A stretch of DNA of 51,109 bases, taken from contig JAQVGG010000007.1 in NCBI GenBank assembly GCA_028696815.1, forward strand, positions 1 to 51,109, written 5' to 3'. How positions within the stretch are numbered: position 1 is the first letter of the stretch; every line of letters starts with the position of its first letter. Positions 29,294-39,091 of the stretch are shown piece after piece. The notes under the pieces were generated by a model that saw only the letters and a program-made list of their open reading frames with translations, was not told where the DNA came from and ran no database searches. The position numbers and the translations under genes are program-made. The DNA is from Candidatus Altimarinota bacterium. Its GTDB lineage: Bacteria; Patescibacteriota; Gracilibacteria; BD1-5; UBA6164.

Positions 29294-31045
29294 CTAATTA
29301 ATAATTAAATGTTCAGGATTAGCTAGTGAATAAAATTTTGCTTGTTTTGTCATAAGCTCATTATAATTTCAAGCCTCTACTATTTTTCCATTTTCTAACA
29401 TATAGATCCTATCTACTCCTTGTATAGTTGATAATCTATGTGCTATGATTATACTCGTTCTTCATTTCATAAGATTATCTAAAGCTTTTTTAACTAAGCG
29501 TTCAGTTTTATTATCAAGTGCACTTGTTGCTTCATCAAGTATTAATATTTTAGGATTTTTTAAAAAAAGTCTAGCTATACTTAATCTTTGTTTTTCTCAC
29601 CCAGATAATTTTAGTCATCTTTCTCATATAACTGTATCAATTCCCTCTTTTAAATCAAATACAAAGTTTGCTTCTGCTTTTTTTAAAGCTTGTTCTAATT
29701 CATTTTTTGATGCTTTTGGGTTAGCATAAAGCAGATTTTCTTTAATACTTGAGTTAAATAAACTATTATCTTGAGATACTAGTCATATATTATCTCTTAA
29801 ACTTTCCTTGTTTATATCTTTTATATTTATTGAGTCAATATTAATTTCTCATGATGATATATCCCATAGTCTTAAAATTAAATTTACTATTGTAGATTTT
29901 CATGCTCATGTATTTCAGACAAAAGCAATAGTTTCTCAAGAATTAATTTTAAAATTTATATTATTTATAATTTTTATTCATTCTATGTATTCAAAACATA
30001 CGTTTTTAAATTCTATATTTCATTCTACATCTTCAAGCTTTATTCATCATTTTATTGTATCTTTTTCTATATTATCAAATTTAGTATATAATCTTTGAAT
30101 TGCAGTTAATAATTCTTGTACTTTTCTTAATTGAGAAAATATAAAACCTAGTGGAAAATAAATCCATCATATATATGCAAAAAATAAAAATAATTCAGCA
30201 AAACTAATCTCACCACTTATAACATAATATACTCAAAATCATAATACTATAATTCTTGATATCATCACAATACTTGCTGTATATATATTAGAAATACTCC
30301 ATCATTTATCAACTTTTAATTGTTCATCTAATATATGATTTAATTGATAATCGATTTTTTTATTAAAATATTTTTCTAGAGTTAGTGATTTTGTAAGTAA
30401 AAAATTACTCATTATATTTCATATATCTCAAAAAACTGCTTCCCATTTTTTATTTAATTCTGATTGTATAGGATATAATTTTTTATAAAAATATATTCAA
30501 AATAATATCATTATAGGTAACATAGAAAATGTTAATAAAGCCATTTTAATATGAAAATAAAATAGAACAATAATTATGGTTATAAGAGAAATGAAGTTTT
30601 TATAATAGTCTAAAAAAAATGTATGTAAAAACCAAAATTCAGAATCCGTTCATCTATCAAGTATTTTATAAATATTTCAAGGTTTATTTTTTAGATATTT
30701 ATCATAAGTCATATTTATAATCTTTGATGAAAATTTTGCAGTAATATTTTTATAATGAGCTACTAAAGGTTTAGATATAAATATATAACTATAAATAAAT
30801 CATGAACTTATAGTTAAAATAATAAATAATCACCAAAATAAAATGAGATTTATAAATATAGAAATTTCAAATACTCATGTTTTAAAATACTCTTCAAGTT
30901 GCTTTATAATTTGTGTAAAAACTATTGGTTCAGCTATACCTATAAGAGTGGTTATAAATCAAAAAACAAGTATGAAAACAAATTTTGTTTTTCATACTGT
31001 TTCTATATAACTTTTAAATATTGTTTTTAGAATGGATTCTTGCAT
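29294..31045 (-). CDS. ABC exporter with fused membrane and ATPase domains, 583 aa
   Basis: Half-transporter of the MsbA/LmrA type that works as a dimer. Residues 1-330 contain about six helices ([40 protein letters not shown]). The ATPase follows: FAFVGNTGAGKSTIVNL-like Walker A (AFVGNTGAGKST, glycines as TGA), [19 protein letters not shown] (Q-loop), [20 protein letters not shown] (signature), [17 protein letters not shown] (Walker B), and [20 protein letters not shown] (H-loop). Length is typical. The substrate could be a lipid, peptide or drug; neighbours (uppS, polyprenyl synthase) make lipid-linked sugar export a reasonable guess only. It starts 2 bp after the secF stop, so they are cotranscribed. 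Confidence 0.9.
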
Positions 31046-31047
31046 AA

Positions 31048-32061
31048 TTAAACTACTATTTTATCTTCTATACTTTGTTCTGTTTTTTTGATCTCGCTTA
31101 TTTTTTTATTCTTATTGAACTCGTAAAGAAGAGGAGAAGCTATAAATATAGAACTGTAAGTACCAACTACCGTACCATATAACATAACTAACACAAATCA
31201 TGAAATAGTTTCAGGACCAAAGAATAAAATAGTTAAGAGTACAAAAAATAAAGTCAAACTTGTAAATATACTTCTTCTTAATGTATCTGATATAGATACG
31301 TCAAGTATTTCATCTAATGGTTTGTTTTTTGAAATCATATTTTTTCAGTTTGCTCTAATTCTATCAAATACTACTATCGTATCGTTAATAGAATAACCCA
31401 ATATAGTTAATAGAGCTGTAACAAAAAATGTGTCTATTTTAAATTCTGGGAAAAATATAGAGCTAACTACATATAATCCTGAAGCTATAAGTACATCATG
31501 AAATAAAGTTATAATTGTTATAACAGAAAAAGACATAACACTTATCCCTGATGCAACTCAAGAAAATGCCCAAGCTAGATAAAATGCAATAGCAAATATA
31601 GCTATAGCTAAAGTTAAAAGAGCTGTATTTTTTATATAATCTCAGAAACTTTTACCTATATTTGTATAACTTGTTTCAGTAATAGTAGAGTCTGATTGTT
31701 TTAATATATCAAGAGCTTTTGTTCTAAAATCATTTTTAAGTTCTTCTAATTTTGCTGTTTCTATACTACTATCAAATCAAGCAATAACTGAAAGACTTTT
31801 TTCTCAACTAATTGTATATGCATTTATAGCATTTATAACTTCTTTATCTTCAAAAACAACTGTTTTTGCTTCTTGCTCAAGTTTAGTTCTAATTTCTTCT
31901 ATATCAATTGTGTTTGTATATGAGTACTCAGCTTGAGTTCCTCATGTCATATCAATACCTAGATTTAGTTTTGTAAACAAAAGTAAAAAAACAGAAACTA
32001 TAAGAAATAATCAAGATACTGTAAAATAAATATATCTATTTTTAATTACATTTAATTGCAT
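31048..32061 (-). CDS. secF: Protein-export membrane protein SecF, 337 aa
   Basis: Accessory subunit that helps the SecYEG channel using the proton gradient. Typical order: N-terminal helix ([20 protein letters not shown]), conserved [15 protein letters not shown] ('GiDFtGGt'), a ~100-residue extracytoplasmic domain, then five helices: [37 protein letters not shown] ('.l.HDv....G.f'), [20 protein letters not shown] ('[22 protein letters not shown]', here IRANGKNM) and [20 protein letters not shown] ('qtlsRTi.TslTtl'). No secD gene is adjacent in the window, though it normally precedes or is fused to secF. The start ATG 32061 directly precedes the first membrane helix. Confidence 0.93.
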
Positions 32062-32138
32062 TGGATAATTTTTAAAAATTTAAAATTCCAAACTATTTTA
32101 CAAAAAATCTGAAAAAAGCAAGAAATAGTCATATTTAT

Positions 32139-32166
32139 TTGTAAAAACTCGTTTTGCTTCTATAAT
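32139..32166 (+). promoter_or_regulatory. Promoter for the DedA-family gene
   Basis: TTGTAA (32139-32144) and a perfect TATAAT (32161-32166) separated by 16 bp, 31 bp before ATG 32198. Confidence 0.5.
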
Positions 32167-32197
32167 ATATTTTGTATTAAAAGATAAAAATCAGTAA

Positions 32198-32941
32198 ATG
32201 CTTAAAAAAATTGCAGATATAATAATTAAATTACTTATAATTCTAACCTTTGTTCTAGCTATACTAGCTTTAGTTAGACCTGATTTGATAAAAGATTTTA
32301 TAGAATGGGTTAAGATAGTTGTCCATGGTTTATGAAATTGGAACTATCTTATTATATTTTTAAGTAGTTTGATAGAATGACTTCCAGTTTTATGAGTTGT
32401 GGTTCCTGGGCAAAATATACTTTTAATAGTAGGATGATTTTTTGCTGAAAAAGCAACAACAAATCTTTATTATGTAATTTTTATAGCATCAATTTGAGCT
32501 ATATTATCAAATTACTTATGATATATACTTTGAAAATATCACTGAGAAGAGTTTTTTAAAAAGTACTGACTGTGGTTTGGTATATGAGAAACAGAAGTGA
32601 GATATCTAAAAAAATGAATAAAAAAGTGGTGACCATGGTGAATTATAGCTTGAAAGTTTCACAATGTAGCAAGAGCTTTTGTTCCTTTTATAGCTGGAAG
32701 TATGTGAATGCATCATAGAACTTTTTTTATTTATAATGTTATATGATCAACTATACGGGCAGTTACTTTTATCATACTTTGAACTCTATTTGCTCAATAT
32801 TATGAAACACTTCTTGATTATCTAATGTATATAATGATTTGAGTTTTAGTTATTACATGAATCTATATCTATAGGTTCAAGAAAAGAGAGTTTTTACAAT
32901 ATATGAAAGAAAAAAATGAAGAATTAGAAAAGAAGCTTTAA
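32198..32941 (+). CDS. DedA family membrane protein (VTT domain), 247 aa
   Basis: DedA/SNARE-associated proteins include bacterial flippases that recycle undecaprenyl phosphate. Visible: hydrophobic N-terminus (IIIKLLIILTFVLAILALVR), VTT core with GLPVLGVVVPGQNILLIVGG ('E....P.lP.e..l..aG'), IASIGAILSNYLGYILGKYH ('ga..Gd...Y.iGr..G'), AGKFHNVARAFVPFIAGSMG ('..rFipg.R.f.p..AG') and MHHRTFFIYNVIGSTIRAVT. Charged C-terminal tail (KEKNEELEKKL). The Arg and Glu residues implied in proton-coupled transport can be seen (GKFHNVAR). It has its own promoter. The prenyl-phosphate genes (27567-29206) nearby make a carrier-lipid recycling role plausible, but this is inference. Confidence 0.88.
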
Positions 32942-32951
32942 GCTTCTTTTT
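32928..32951. terminator. Terminator shared by the convergent dedA and 174-aa genes
   Basis: AAAAGAAG and CTTCTTTT flank CTTTAAG (itself palindromic). It covers the last codons and stop (32939-32941) of the + gene and touches the stop of the - gene (32950-32952). T-run on the + strand. Confidence 0.8.
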
Positions 32952-33474
32952 ATTGAAAAATAGTAACTTCTGTAATACTTTTATGACTTATTTTACGTAT
33001 TCATGATTTTTGCTTTCACTCAATAACCCTAAGCATTCAGTTTGATGTTATACCCCTGACTCTGTATCAAAGTTTGTTTCATTTTTCTATCTTAACTATC
33101 ACTCATCTTCACTCTTTTAAAGCATCAAATATTCACATCTTTTCTATTGCTTCTATCCTGTTATGTATAGAAACTCGACTAGTTTCTTGGATATAAAAGT
33201 AATCTCTCATACTTTTTGGGGTAGATTGCTCTTTTTTGGCTCAAAATAAGCTTAAATAATTTAAATACTTATCGTACATATCTTTTCTTTCTTTTTCTAG
33301 TATAGCTTCATGTAAAGCTCAATAAATATCTACATCACTTCTTGTTTTTAATATTCACATAATCCTATTTACAATTTTTTCCACAACATTAAAAGGTAGT
33401 TCAGGTCTTTCAAGTAGAATTATATCTTGAACTTCATCTCTTAGATATCAATTTGTGCCAGATTTTTCAACCAT
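32950..33474 (-). CDS. Hypothetical protein, 174 aa
   Basis: Begins MVEKSGTNGYLRDEVQDIIL and ends SITEVTIFQ. The N-terminal ~85 residues look helical (LPFNVVEKIVNRIMGILKTR, LHEAILEKERKDMYDKY); the second half, from SMRDYFYIQETSRVSIHNRI, looks like a winged-helix-like or small beta domain (SVSIHNRIEAIEKMGIFDAL, then beta pattern GRGVIVKIEKGNKLGYRVRG). A DNA-binding regulator is possible, but no family motif is clear. No membrane segment. Its stop is 9 bp from that of dedA, which points to a long-stable arrangement. Not recognised. Confidence 0.72.
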
Positions 33475-33535
33475 AATTTTACTTTTACATTTTAAATACT
33501 ATAATTAGCTATGTATATTATACAATAAAACATAA

Positions 33536-34594
33536 ATGATGCAAGATGAATTAGATAAAAATTTTTTAGAAAAGCTAAAAAATATCTATTCAAAAGAAGA
33601 ATTAGATATTATTTTTGCTTGATTTAAAACTGAAAAGAGAAAGGTTACTTTCAGAGTAAATACACTGAAATCATCAAACGAAGAAATAGAACAAGTTTTA
33701 AATAACGATAACTTAAAATTTGAAAAAATATCTTATTTAAAAAATGGATATAAGCTAGTAGATTGAAAAGAAAAAGATCTTTGGGATTTAGATATCTTTA
33801 CTGATTGAAAGATATATATGCAAGGGATAACAAGTCAATTGATTGGAGAGATTGTAATGTTTATTTGTAGTTATTGTCATCCTGAATCTATTTCAGGATC
33901 ATTAAAAAGTAAAAATACAAATTATGATTCTGAAATAAATTCAGAATGACAAGATATTAAGATTCTTGATTTAACAGCTGCGCCAGGGGGGAAAACAAGT
34001 CACATAAGTGCCTTGCTTGAAAATAATTGAGAAATAGTTGCAAATGAAAGTAATACAATCAGATTTGATAAACTTAAATTTACAATTGAAAGACAGTGAT
34101 GTAAAAATGTAAAGCTAGTTAAATGAGATGCAAGAGAGTTGAAAAATACTTATTCACAATGATATTTTGATATCATCATTGCTGATCTACCTTGTAGTGC
34201 AGAGTGAAGGATAAACTTACATAATGAAAAAACTTACAAGTTTTTAGAGAAAGAGTGAATAAATAAAAGAAATTACAAGCTCCAACAGGATATACTAAAA
34301 CACGCTATTTCCCTATTAAAACCTTGTTGAACTTTGATTTACAGTACTTGTACGCTTGATCCACTAGAAAATGAAGGAATAGTTCACTATTTACTTTCAA
34401 ACTATCAAGAATTAGAAATAGTAGATATAAATGATGTTTTTAAAGATGAAAGTATAAAAAAATATACTAAAGCTTGAATAAAATCTTACTGAAAACAGAT
34501 TTACAGAAATGAAGTTCAAAAGGCTGTAAGACTGCTTCCAAGCATTGAAACTGAATGATTTTTTGTAGCTGTGTTAAAGAAAAAGATAAGTTAA
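33536..34594 (+). CDS. NOL1/NOP2/RsmB-family RNA m5C methyltransferase, 352 aa
   Basis: SAM-dependent cytosine-C5 methyltransferase acting on rRNA or tRNA. Core motifs: RVNTLKSSNEEIEQVL ('RvNtLK' start of the domain), YMQGITSQLIGEIV ('qd.aSql'), SAM motif I KILDLTAAPGGKTSHISALL, motif III EIVANESNTIRFDKLK, motif IV IIIADLPCSAEGRI with the P-C catalytic-pair Cys, and motif VI GTLIYSTCTLDPLENEGIVH with the T-C nucleophile Cys. The C-terminus QIYRNEVQKAVRLLPSIETEG ('.R..P...dGFF.a') is normal. Between QLIGEIV and motif I there is an extra segment of ~25 residues encoded by a palindromic repeat. Two consecutive ATGs (33536, 33539) could start it. The N-terminal NusB domain of RsmB is missing, so RsmF/YebU-like or RlmI-like placement is open. 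Confidence 0.9.
33875..33951. repeat. Palindromic element inside the RsmB-like gene (family 2)
   Basis: 27-bp arms 33875-33901 and 33925-33951 are inverted copies with 3 mismatches (TGTCATCCTGAAT.../TGATTCTGAAAT...), with 23 bp between. It is in frame and codes HPESISGSLKSK and DSEINSEG, located just ahead of SAM motif I. Confidence 0.85.
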
Positions 34595-34620
34595 TTGTAA
34601 TTACAATTAACTTATCTTTT
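34581..34620. terminator. 40-bp perfect palindrome over the RsmB-like stop
   Basis: 34581-34600 is the exact reverse complement of 34601-34620. It includes the last codons and the stop (34592-34594) of the + gene and lies 5 bp from the stop of the convergent repeat-protein gene, so it probably ends both. Confidence 0.88.
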
Positions 34621-34625
34621 TAAGA

Positions 34626-34889
34626 CTAAATAGTTCAACTTCTTATTTTATCAGCTAATAATTTAGCATCATTAGCATCTTTTAGAGCTTGAATAGCTGG
34701 ATCTACTGATCTAAGAGAATTACTTTCCACTAGAGCTTGAATAGCTGGATCTACTGATCTAAGAGAATTACTTTCCACTAGAGCTTGAATAGCTGGATCT
34801 ACTGATCTAAGAGAATTACTTTCCACTAGAGCTTGAATAGCTGGATCTACTGATTCAGCTGAATATGATTCTCACATTGTATTTACCAT
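34626..34889 (-). CDS. Small repeat protein, 87 aa
   Basis: From ATG 34889: MVNTMGESYSAE, then copies of the 16-residue unit SVDPAIQALVESNSLR (four SVDPAIQAL cores), and the tail KDANDAKLLADKIRSGTI. The nucleotide repeat is exact between units (48 bp), so the expansion is recent or kept identical by recombination. Each unit is predicted to be a helix followed by a turn. There is no signal peptide or Cys. The unit number could change by slippage or unequal recombination and alter protein length. Family unknown. It lies between convergent (RsmB-like) and upstream flippase genes. Confidence 0.8.
34684..34851. repeat. 48-bp tandem repeat, ~3.5 copies
   Basis: Units start at 34684, 34732, 34780 and 34828 (the last is partial, ~27 bp). 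The first three are identical. They are adjacent without spacers and 48 bp keeps the reading frame. Confidence 0.92.
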
Positions 34890-34938
34890 AATAATATAAT
34901 TAAATTATAAAATACATAAATATTATAACCGTAAAATA

Positions 34939-36429
34939 TTAGTTTGTCAAATTTTTAACTGCCCTATATTCTACTTTCCAGATTAAGCTTGCATATACTA
35001 AAAACAGTACTCCTCAATAAACTAGGTTTAGGTACAATCCTAGTGAAAAACTGTTTATTAGATATAATCACATAATATATAAAATAATTCAAAGTATACT
35101 TGTATATAATATGAACTTAAGTGGAAACTTAAATGTTAGAATATCTCTAGTAAATAAATATCCAAGTATAAAAAAGCTTATTTGAGTTATAACTGTAACT
35201 ATTCAAGCTCATATAAAGCTTAAATAAGGTATTAGGATTATATTTCAAACTATATTTATAATCGTTAATATACTTGTAATTTTTAGTAGTCTATTTTGTC
35301 TCTCTGTTGCTACAAGTAAGTAAGAAAAAATCAAACTAACATAGAAGAATAAAAGTATAAAAAGTACAACTGAAAAAGCTTCACTTGAAGTGTATTTGTT
35401 TAAGTCTGTTACTTCTAGATAATCTGGAGTTGCTATTATTTTGATAATGGTTTCTTTAAATACTAGTCATAAAGAAACAATTCAAACTGCTGCTCAAAAA
35501 AGCACTTTAAAAGCATTTTCAAGTATCTCTTTTATCTTATCTATCTTGTTTTCTTTATAATTTTGTGATAGTATTGGTAAAAGCGCATTCAAGAAAAAAG
35601 CTCACATCATCATAAATACATCCATGATTTTTAGAGGTAGTGAGTAGAGGGCTATACTTCTCTCACCTATCACTCATTTTTCCATCAAACTAATTAAGAC
35701 TATATCTATTTTTGTATAAACTACCGATAAGAACAAGGCTATACCATAAGGAACCGAGATTTTAAAAATATGTTTTATATATTCCCAATCAAACTTAAAT
35801 CTTATATGAGTTATACGTTTAGCATAAAAATAGTTAAAAACCATATTTAAAAATATACCTATAGTTCAAGCTAGTATTATCCATAAAAAAGGATAAAAAT
35901 AGTTTCAGTTTATCTGATTTAATGGAAATAAATAATAAATACCAAAAAATGTAAGCGCTAAAACTAAAAGCTTTCATGAAACTATTGATACAAAAGAAAA
36001 TTCCATTTTCATATATGATTGCATAAGCGCAAGAAAACTCGAATTTAATAGTGAAAATATAGTAAAAAATCCAAGTATCAATATACTTAGAAGTTCTAAA
36101 CTAGAGTTATATCAAGGTAGAAAAAATGCAATAAGTAGAGAAAAAAACAAAACCGAAACTCATGTAATTAGTCTGAGAGTTAGTATATTTCAAAAAATGT
36201 ATTCTGTTTTATCTTTATTTGCTGAGATCTCTTTTATAGTTATAGCATACAATCCTAGATCTACTAAAAAAGCAAAAATATATGAATAATTGTATACTTT
36301 TGAATAAGTTCAATAAAGCTCGACTGTTAAGTAGTTTGTAAGTATTCAGATAAGTACTATTGCTATAACTGCTGTAACTAGTTTTGATAATACTTGAGCT
36401 ATAGTGTTTGAGGCAATTTTTTTTAGCAT
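34939..36429 (-). CDS. Polysaccharide flippase (Wzx/MATE-type, MOP superfamily), 496 aa
   Basis: Around 14 hydrophobic segments through 496 residues. The N-terminus reads MLKKIASNTIAQVLSKLVTA, with the 'n......q.....i......l..l' pattern of oligosaccharide flippases, then YGTYSKVYNYSYIFAFLVDL and GLYAITIKEISANKDKTEYI, where Wzx proteins have 'G....i.r.ia'. Later AKRITHIRFKFDWEYIKHIF and KISVPYGIALFLSVVYTKID, with the 'ip......l..i....D...i' signature, and a polytopic C-terminus. It moves lipid-linked glycans across the membrane, with carriers from the uppS pathway. The divergent GT2 gene (36513) lies 83 bp away and is a natural partner. Exact substrate unknown. Confidence 0.85.
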
Positions 36430-36454
36430 TAAATTAGTTTTTTAGTTACTATAT

Positions 36455-36481
36455 TTGATAATAAAATATTTTAGTTATAAT
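36455..36481 (+). promoter_or_regulatory. Promoter for the GT2 gene
   Basis: TTGATA (36455-36460) and TATAAT (36476-36481), 15-bp spacing, 31 bp before ATG 36513. Confidence 0.5.
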
Positions 36482-36512
36482 AAAATTAATATAAATAAAA
36501 GCAACAAAATTA

Positions 36513-37460
36513 ATGAAAAAAATTTCAGTAATTATTCCGACTCTTGATAGACAAAGCTCATTAGTGAAATCTATAAATGCTATTTTAAATAATAATTTAC
36601 TTCCAGATGAAGTGATTATAGTCGAACAATGAGATATAAATAAAACTAGTGAAGTCTTGATAGAATTTGAAACAAAACTAAACATAAACTTAATTTACTC
36701 TGATATAAAATCTGTTGCTATAGCTCGTAATAAGTGATTTGAGATAGTTTCTTGAGATTATATATTTTTAATAGACGATGATTTAGAAATATCAAACAAC
36801 TATATAGAGATTTGATATAATTATTTAGATACACACTCTTTAGTTTATGCTATAGCTTGAAAAGATAAAAATGTAATTCCACAAAAAAAATCTTTTATAA
36901 AAAAGTTTTTTAGATTTTTATTAGCACAAGACTCTTTAAAAAAAGAAAATATAGTCCTAAAAACAGGTCAAAATACTGTAAACATGGATTATAATGAACC
37001 TACACTTGTAGAGTGGCTTTCAGGTTGTATGGTAATAAAAAAAGAAGTATTAAAACACTTCAGATTTAATTCAAATTTTATCAGATGGAGTTTCTGAGAA
37101 GATGTTTATTTTTCATATCAAATATTTAAAAAATACGGTAAATGAAGTTTGGTATTTGTACCAAATATGACTTATACTCACTCTCCTAGCCCAGTAAACA
37201 GGATAGCTGACATCCAAAAGATTAAGATGATGTTTATATATAGATATATTTTTTGGAAAAATGAAGTTTATAATTGAAAGATCTGAAATCTGATCTTATA
37301 TATTTACTCAGAAATCTGGAGAGCTATACTTCACTCAAAACTTTACGAAAACAGATGGGATGCTTATAAACAAATAACGAAAACACAATGGTATATTCTG
37401 AAAAATTATAAAAAAATAGATAGTTGAGAGAATGATTATAACTCATTTATTTTAAATTAA
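36513..37460 (+). CDS. Family 2 glycosyltransferase, 315 aa
   Basis: GT-A fold enzyme transferring a sugar from a nucleotide sugar. It begins MKKISVIIPTLDRQSSLVKS ('sViIPt.nr...l..'), has LLPDEVIIVEQGD where most have 'EvivvDdgS', KSVAIARNKGFEIVSGDYIF ('g...arN.gi....g.yi.flDdD'), the DxD-type motif FLIDDDLEISNNYIE, and later TLVEWLSGCMVIKKEVL and RWSFGEDVYFSYQIFKKYG (the 'geD.dl..R....G' motif with catalytic Asp). The C-terminal ~70 residues are hydrophobic/aromatic (MMFIYRYIFWKN). Probably acts at the inner face of the membrane in surface-glycan assembly, beside the flippase. Confidence 0.9.
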
Positions 37461-37486
37461 AAAAAGAGTAAATTGAATTGCTCCCT

Positions 37487-37526
37487 AAAAAGTAGAGTTG
37501 ATAAAAAAAGACACTCTACTTTTTTT
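37487..37526. terminator. Terminator between GT2 and ychF
   Basis: 12-bp stem (37487-37498 with 37513-37524), 14-nt loop, A-run and T-run flanks. It overlaps the ychF stop (37525-37527). Confidence 0.82.
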
Positions 37527-38610
37527 AATTATTAAATTTAAATAACATCACATCTCAATCTTGAACTATGTAATCTTTACCTTCTAAACTTACCTTTCAT
37601 GCTTCTCTAGCTTTACTCCATCATCCAAACTCTACTAGGAAAGCCCAGTTAACAACATCTGCTTTTATGAATCATTTTTCAAAATCAGTGTGTATCACTC
37701 AGGCAGCTTGTGGAGCTGTATCTCACTTATGAATAGTCCAAGCTCTTACTTCTTTTTCTCAAGCTGTGAAATAATACATAAGCCCAAGAGCATCATAACT
37801 AGCTTTAATCAAGTTATCTAAACCAGTAGTTATAAGTCACATCTCTTCTAAAAACTCTTTTCTCTCAGTTTCATTCATCTCTATCATATCAGCTTCCAGT
37901 TTAGCACAAATTGGCACCACTCTAGTGTCAGCATTTGTTATACCTATTATATCTTTTAGCTTATCTTCAGGAGTATCCATCATATCCTCGCTTACATTAC
38001 AAGCATAAACAAACTTTTTATTTGTAAGTAGGTGTAAATCTCTTATATGTTCCTTTTCATCTTCGTTTAAGTCTAGATCTGAAACTAATTTTCAGTTATT
38101 TAGTTCAGCTAATACTTTTTCAATTGTTGCAAATTGCACCGCTATCTCTTTGTCTGATTTTGCTTTTCTACCATCTTTTATTATTCTTTTTTCTATAGTA
38201 TCGATATCTGCAAGTATAAGCTCAGAATTGATTACTTCTATATCACTTTTAGGATTTACTTCTCAATGCACATGTATTATATCACCATCTTCAAATACTC
38301 TAACAACTTGAAGTATAGCATCAGCTTCTCTTATGTTAGCAAGAAACTTATTACCAAGTCATTCACCTTCACTCGCTCCTTTTACTATTCCCGCTATATC
38401 TATAAATTCACATGTAGCTGGAATAACTTTTTGTCACCCTACTGCCATTCTTATTTTTTCTAGCCTACTATCAAAAACATTTACCATTCACACATTTGGT
38501 TCTATAGTACAAAATGGAAAATTTTGAGCATCAGCACTGTAGTTTTTAGTCAGAGCATTAAATAAAGTTGATTTTCAAACGTTTGGTAGTCAAACTATAC
38601 CTATTTTCAT
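37525..38610 (-). CDS. ychF: Ribosome-binding ATPase YchF, 361 aa
   Basis: OBG-family P-loop protein that binds ribosomes and prefers ATP. It starts [20 protein letters not shown], the family's exact G1 motif with TGA for glycines. Then [40 protein letters not shown] ('DiAGlv.GAs.GeGLGN'), [20 protein letters not shown], and C-terminal [40 protein letters not shown] (TGS-like start), [20 protein letters not shown], and [16 protein letters not shown], the conserved '[13 protein letters not shown].frfn' end. Length matches (about 363). A strong terminator overlaps the end. Confidence 0.96.
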
Positions 38611-38671
38611 AATAATCTAGCTTTTAAAAAATAATTTTTAGGATTATATAGAAAAGTTAGGTTTAAGCAAA

Positions 38672-38697
38672 AAAAAGCTCCAAAATTGGAGCTTTTT
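38672..38697. terminator. Terminator after the secreted small protein gene
   Basis: 12-bp stem AAAAAGCTCCAA/TTGGAGCTTTTT with a 2-nt loop; it touches the stop codon at 38696-38698 on the minus strand. Confidence 0.85.
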
Positions 38698-38986
38698 AGT
38701 AAATATTTCTCTCTTGCATCACTCTTCTCTTATACTCTATCTCTTCCTTGATTCTTTTGATAAATACATCTTTACAGGTTTTTATTTCTTCACCAGTAAA
38801 AGGTCTTCTTCTCATGGCCTCTAGATAGGTTTGTTCACAGTATCTTAATCTATCATCTTGTATAGTTTGAATCTGTTGTGTATTTGGTGCATTCTCAAAA
38901 CCATCAAATAGATAACTTTCTTCAGCATTTACTACAAAAGGTAAAAGTGATATTATTAAAATCATGATAGAGAGCAATTTTTTCAT
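38696..38986 (-). CDS. Small exported protein, 96 aa
   Basis: MKKLLSIMILIISLLPFVVN followed by AEE is a textbook signal peptide (cleavage after NA-E, VNAE). The mature part of ~75 residues is helical and charged: YLFDGFENAPNTQQIQTIQD, RLRYCEQTYLEAMRRRPFTG, EEIKTCKDVFIKRIKEEIEY. Two Cys (RYCEQ, KTCKD) about 24 residues apart could form a disulfide outside the cytoplasm. Family not known. Own terminator, so a single gene. In a host-attached bacterium such a small exported helical protein might be periplasmic or surface-related, but there is no direct evidence. Confidence 0.82.
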   Translation of the reverse strand: MKKLLSIMILIISLLPFVVNAEESYLFDGFENAPNTQQIQTIQDDRLRYCEQTYLEAMRRRPFTGEEIKTCKDVFIKRIKEEIEYKRRVMQERNIY

Positions 38987-39055
38987 ATTTTTTATTTTTT
39001 AAGTTAAATACTTAATCAATATAAAGTTTTTAACATTTTAATCAAATAAAAAAAT

Positions 39056-39090
39056 AAAAAACATCTAGACAAAGCATCTAGATGTTTTTT
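39056..39090. terminator. valS terminator
   Basis: 14-bp perfect stem (39056-39069 with 39077-39090), 7-nt loop, next to the valS stop at 39092-39094 on the minus strand. Confidence 0.87.
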
Positions 39091-39091
39091 A

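Noticed and set aside
34684-34851. CRISPR-like short repeats
   Set aside because: Units are adjacent 48-bp tandem copies without spacers, in frame inside a coding sequence.
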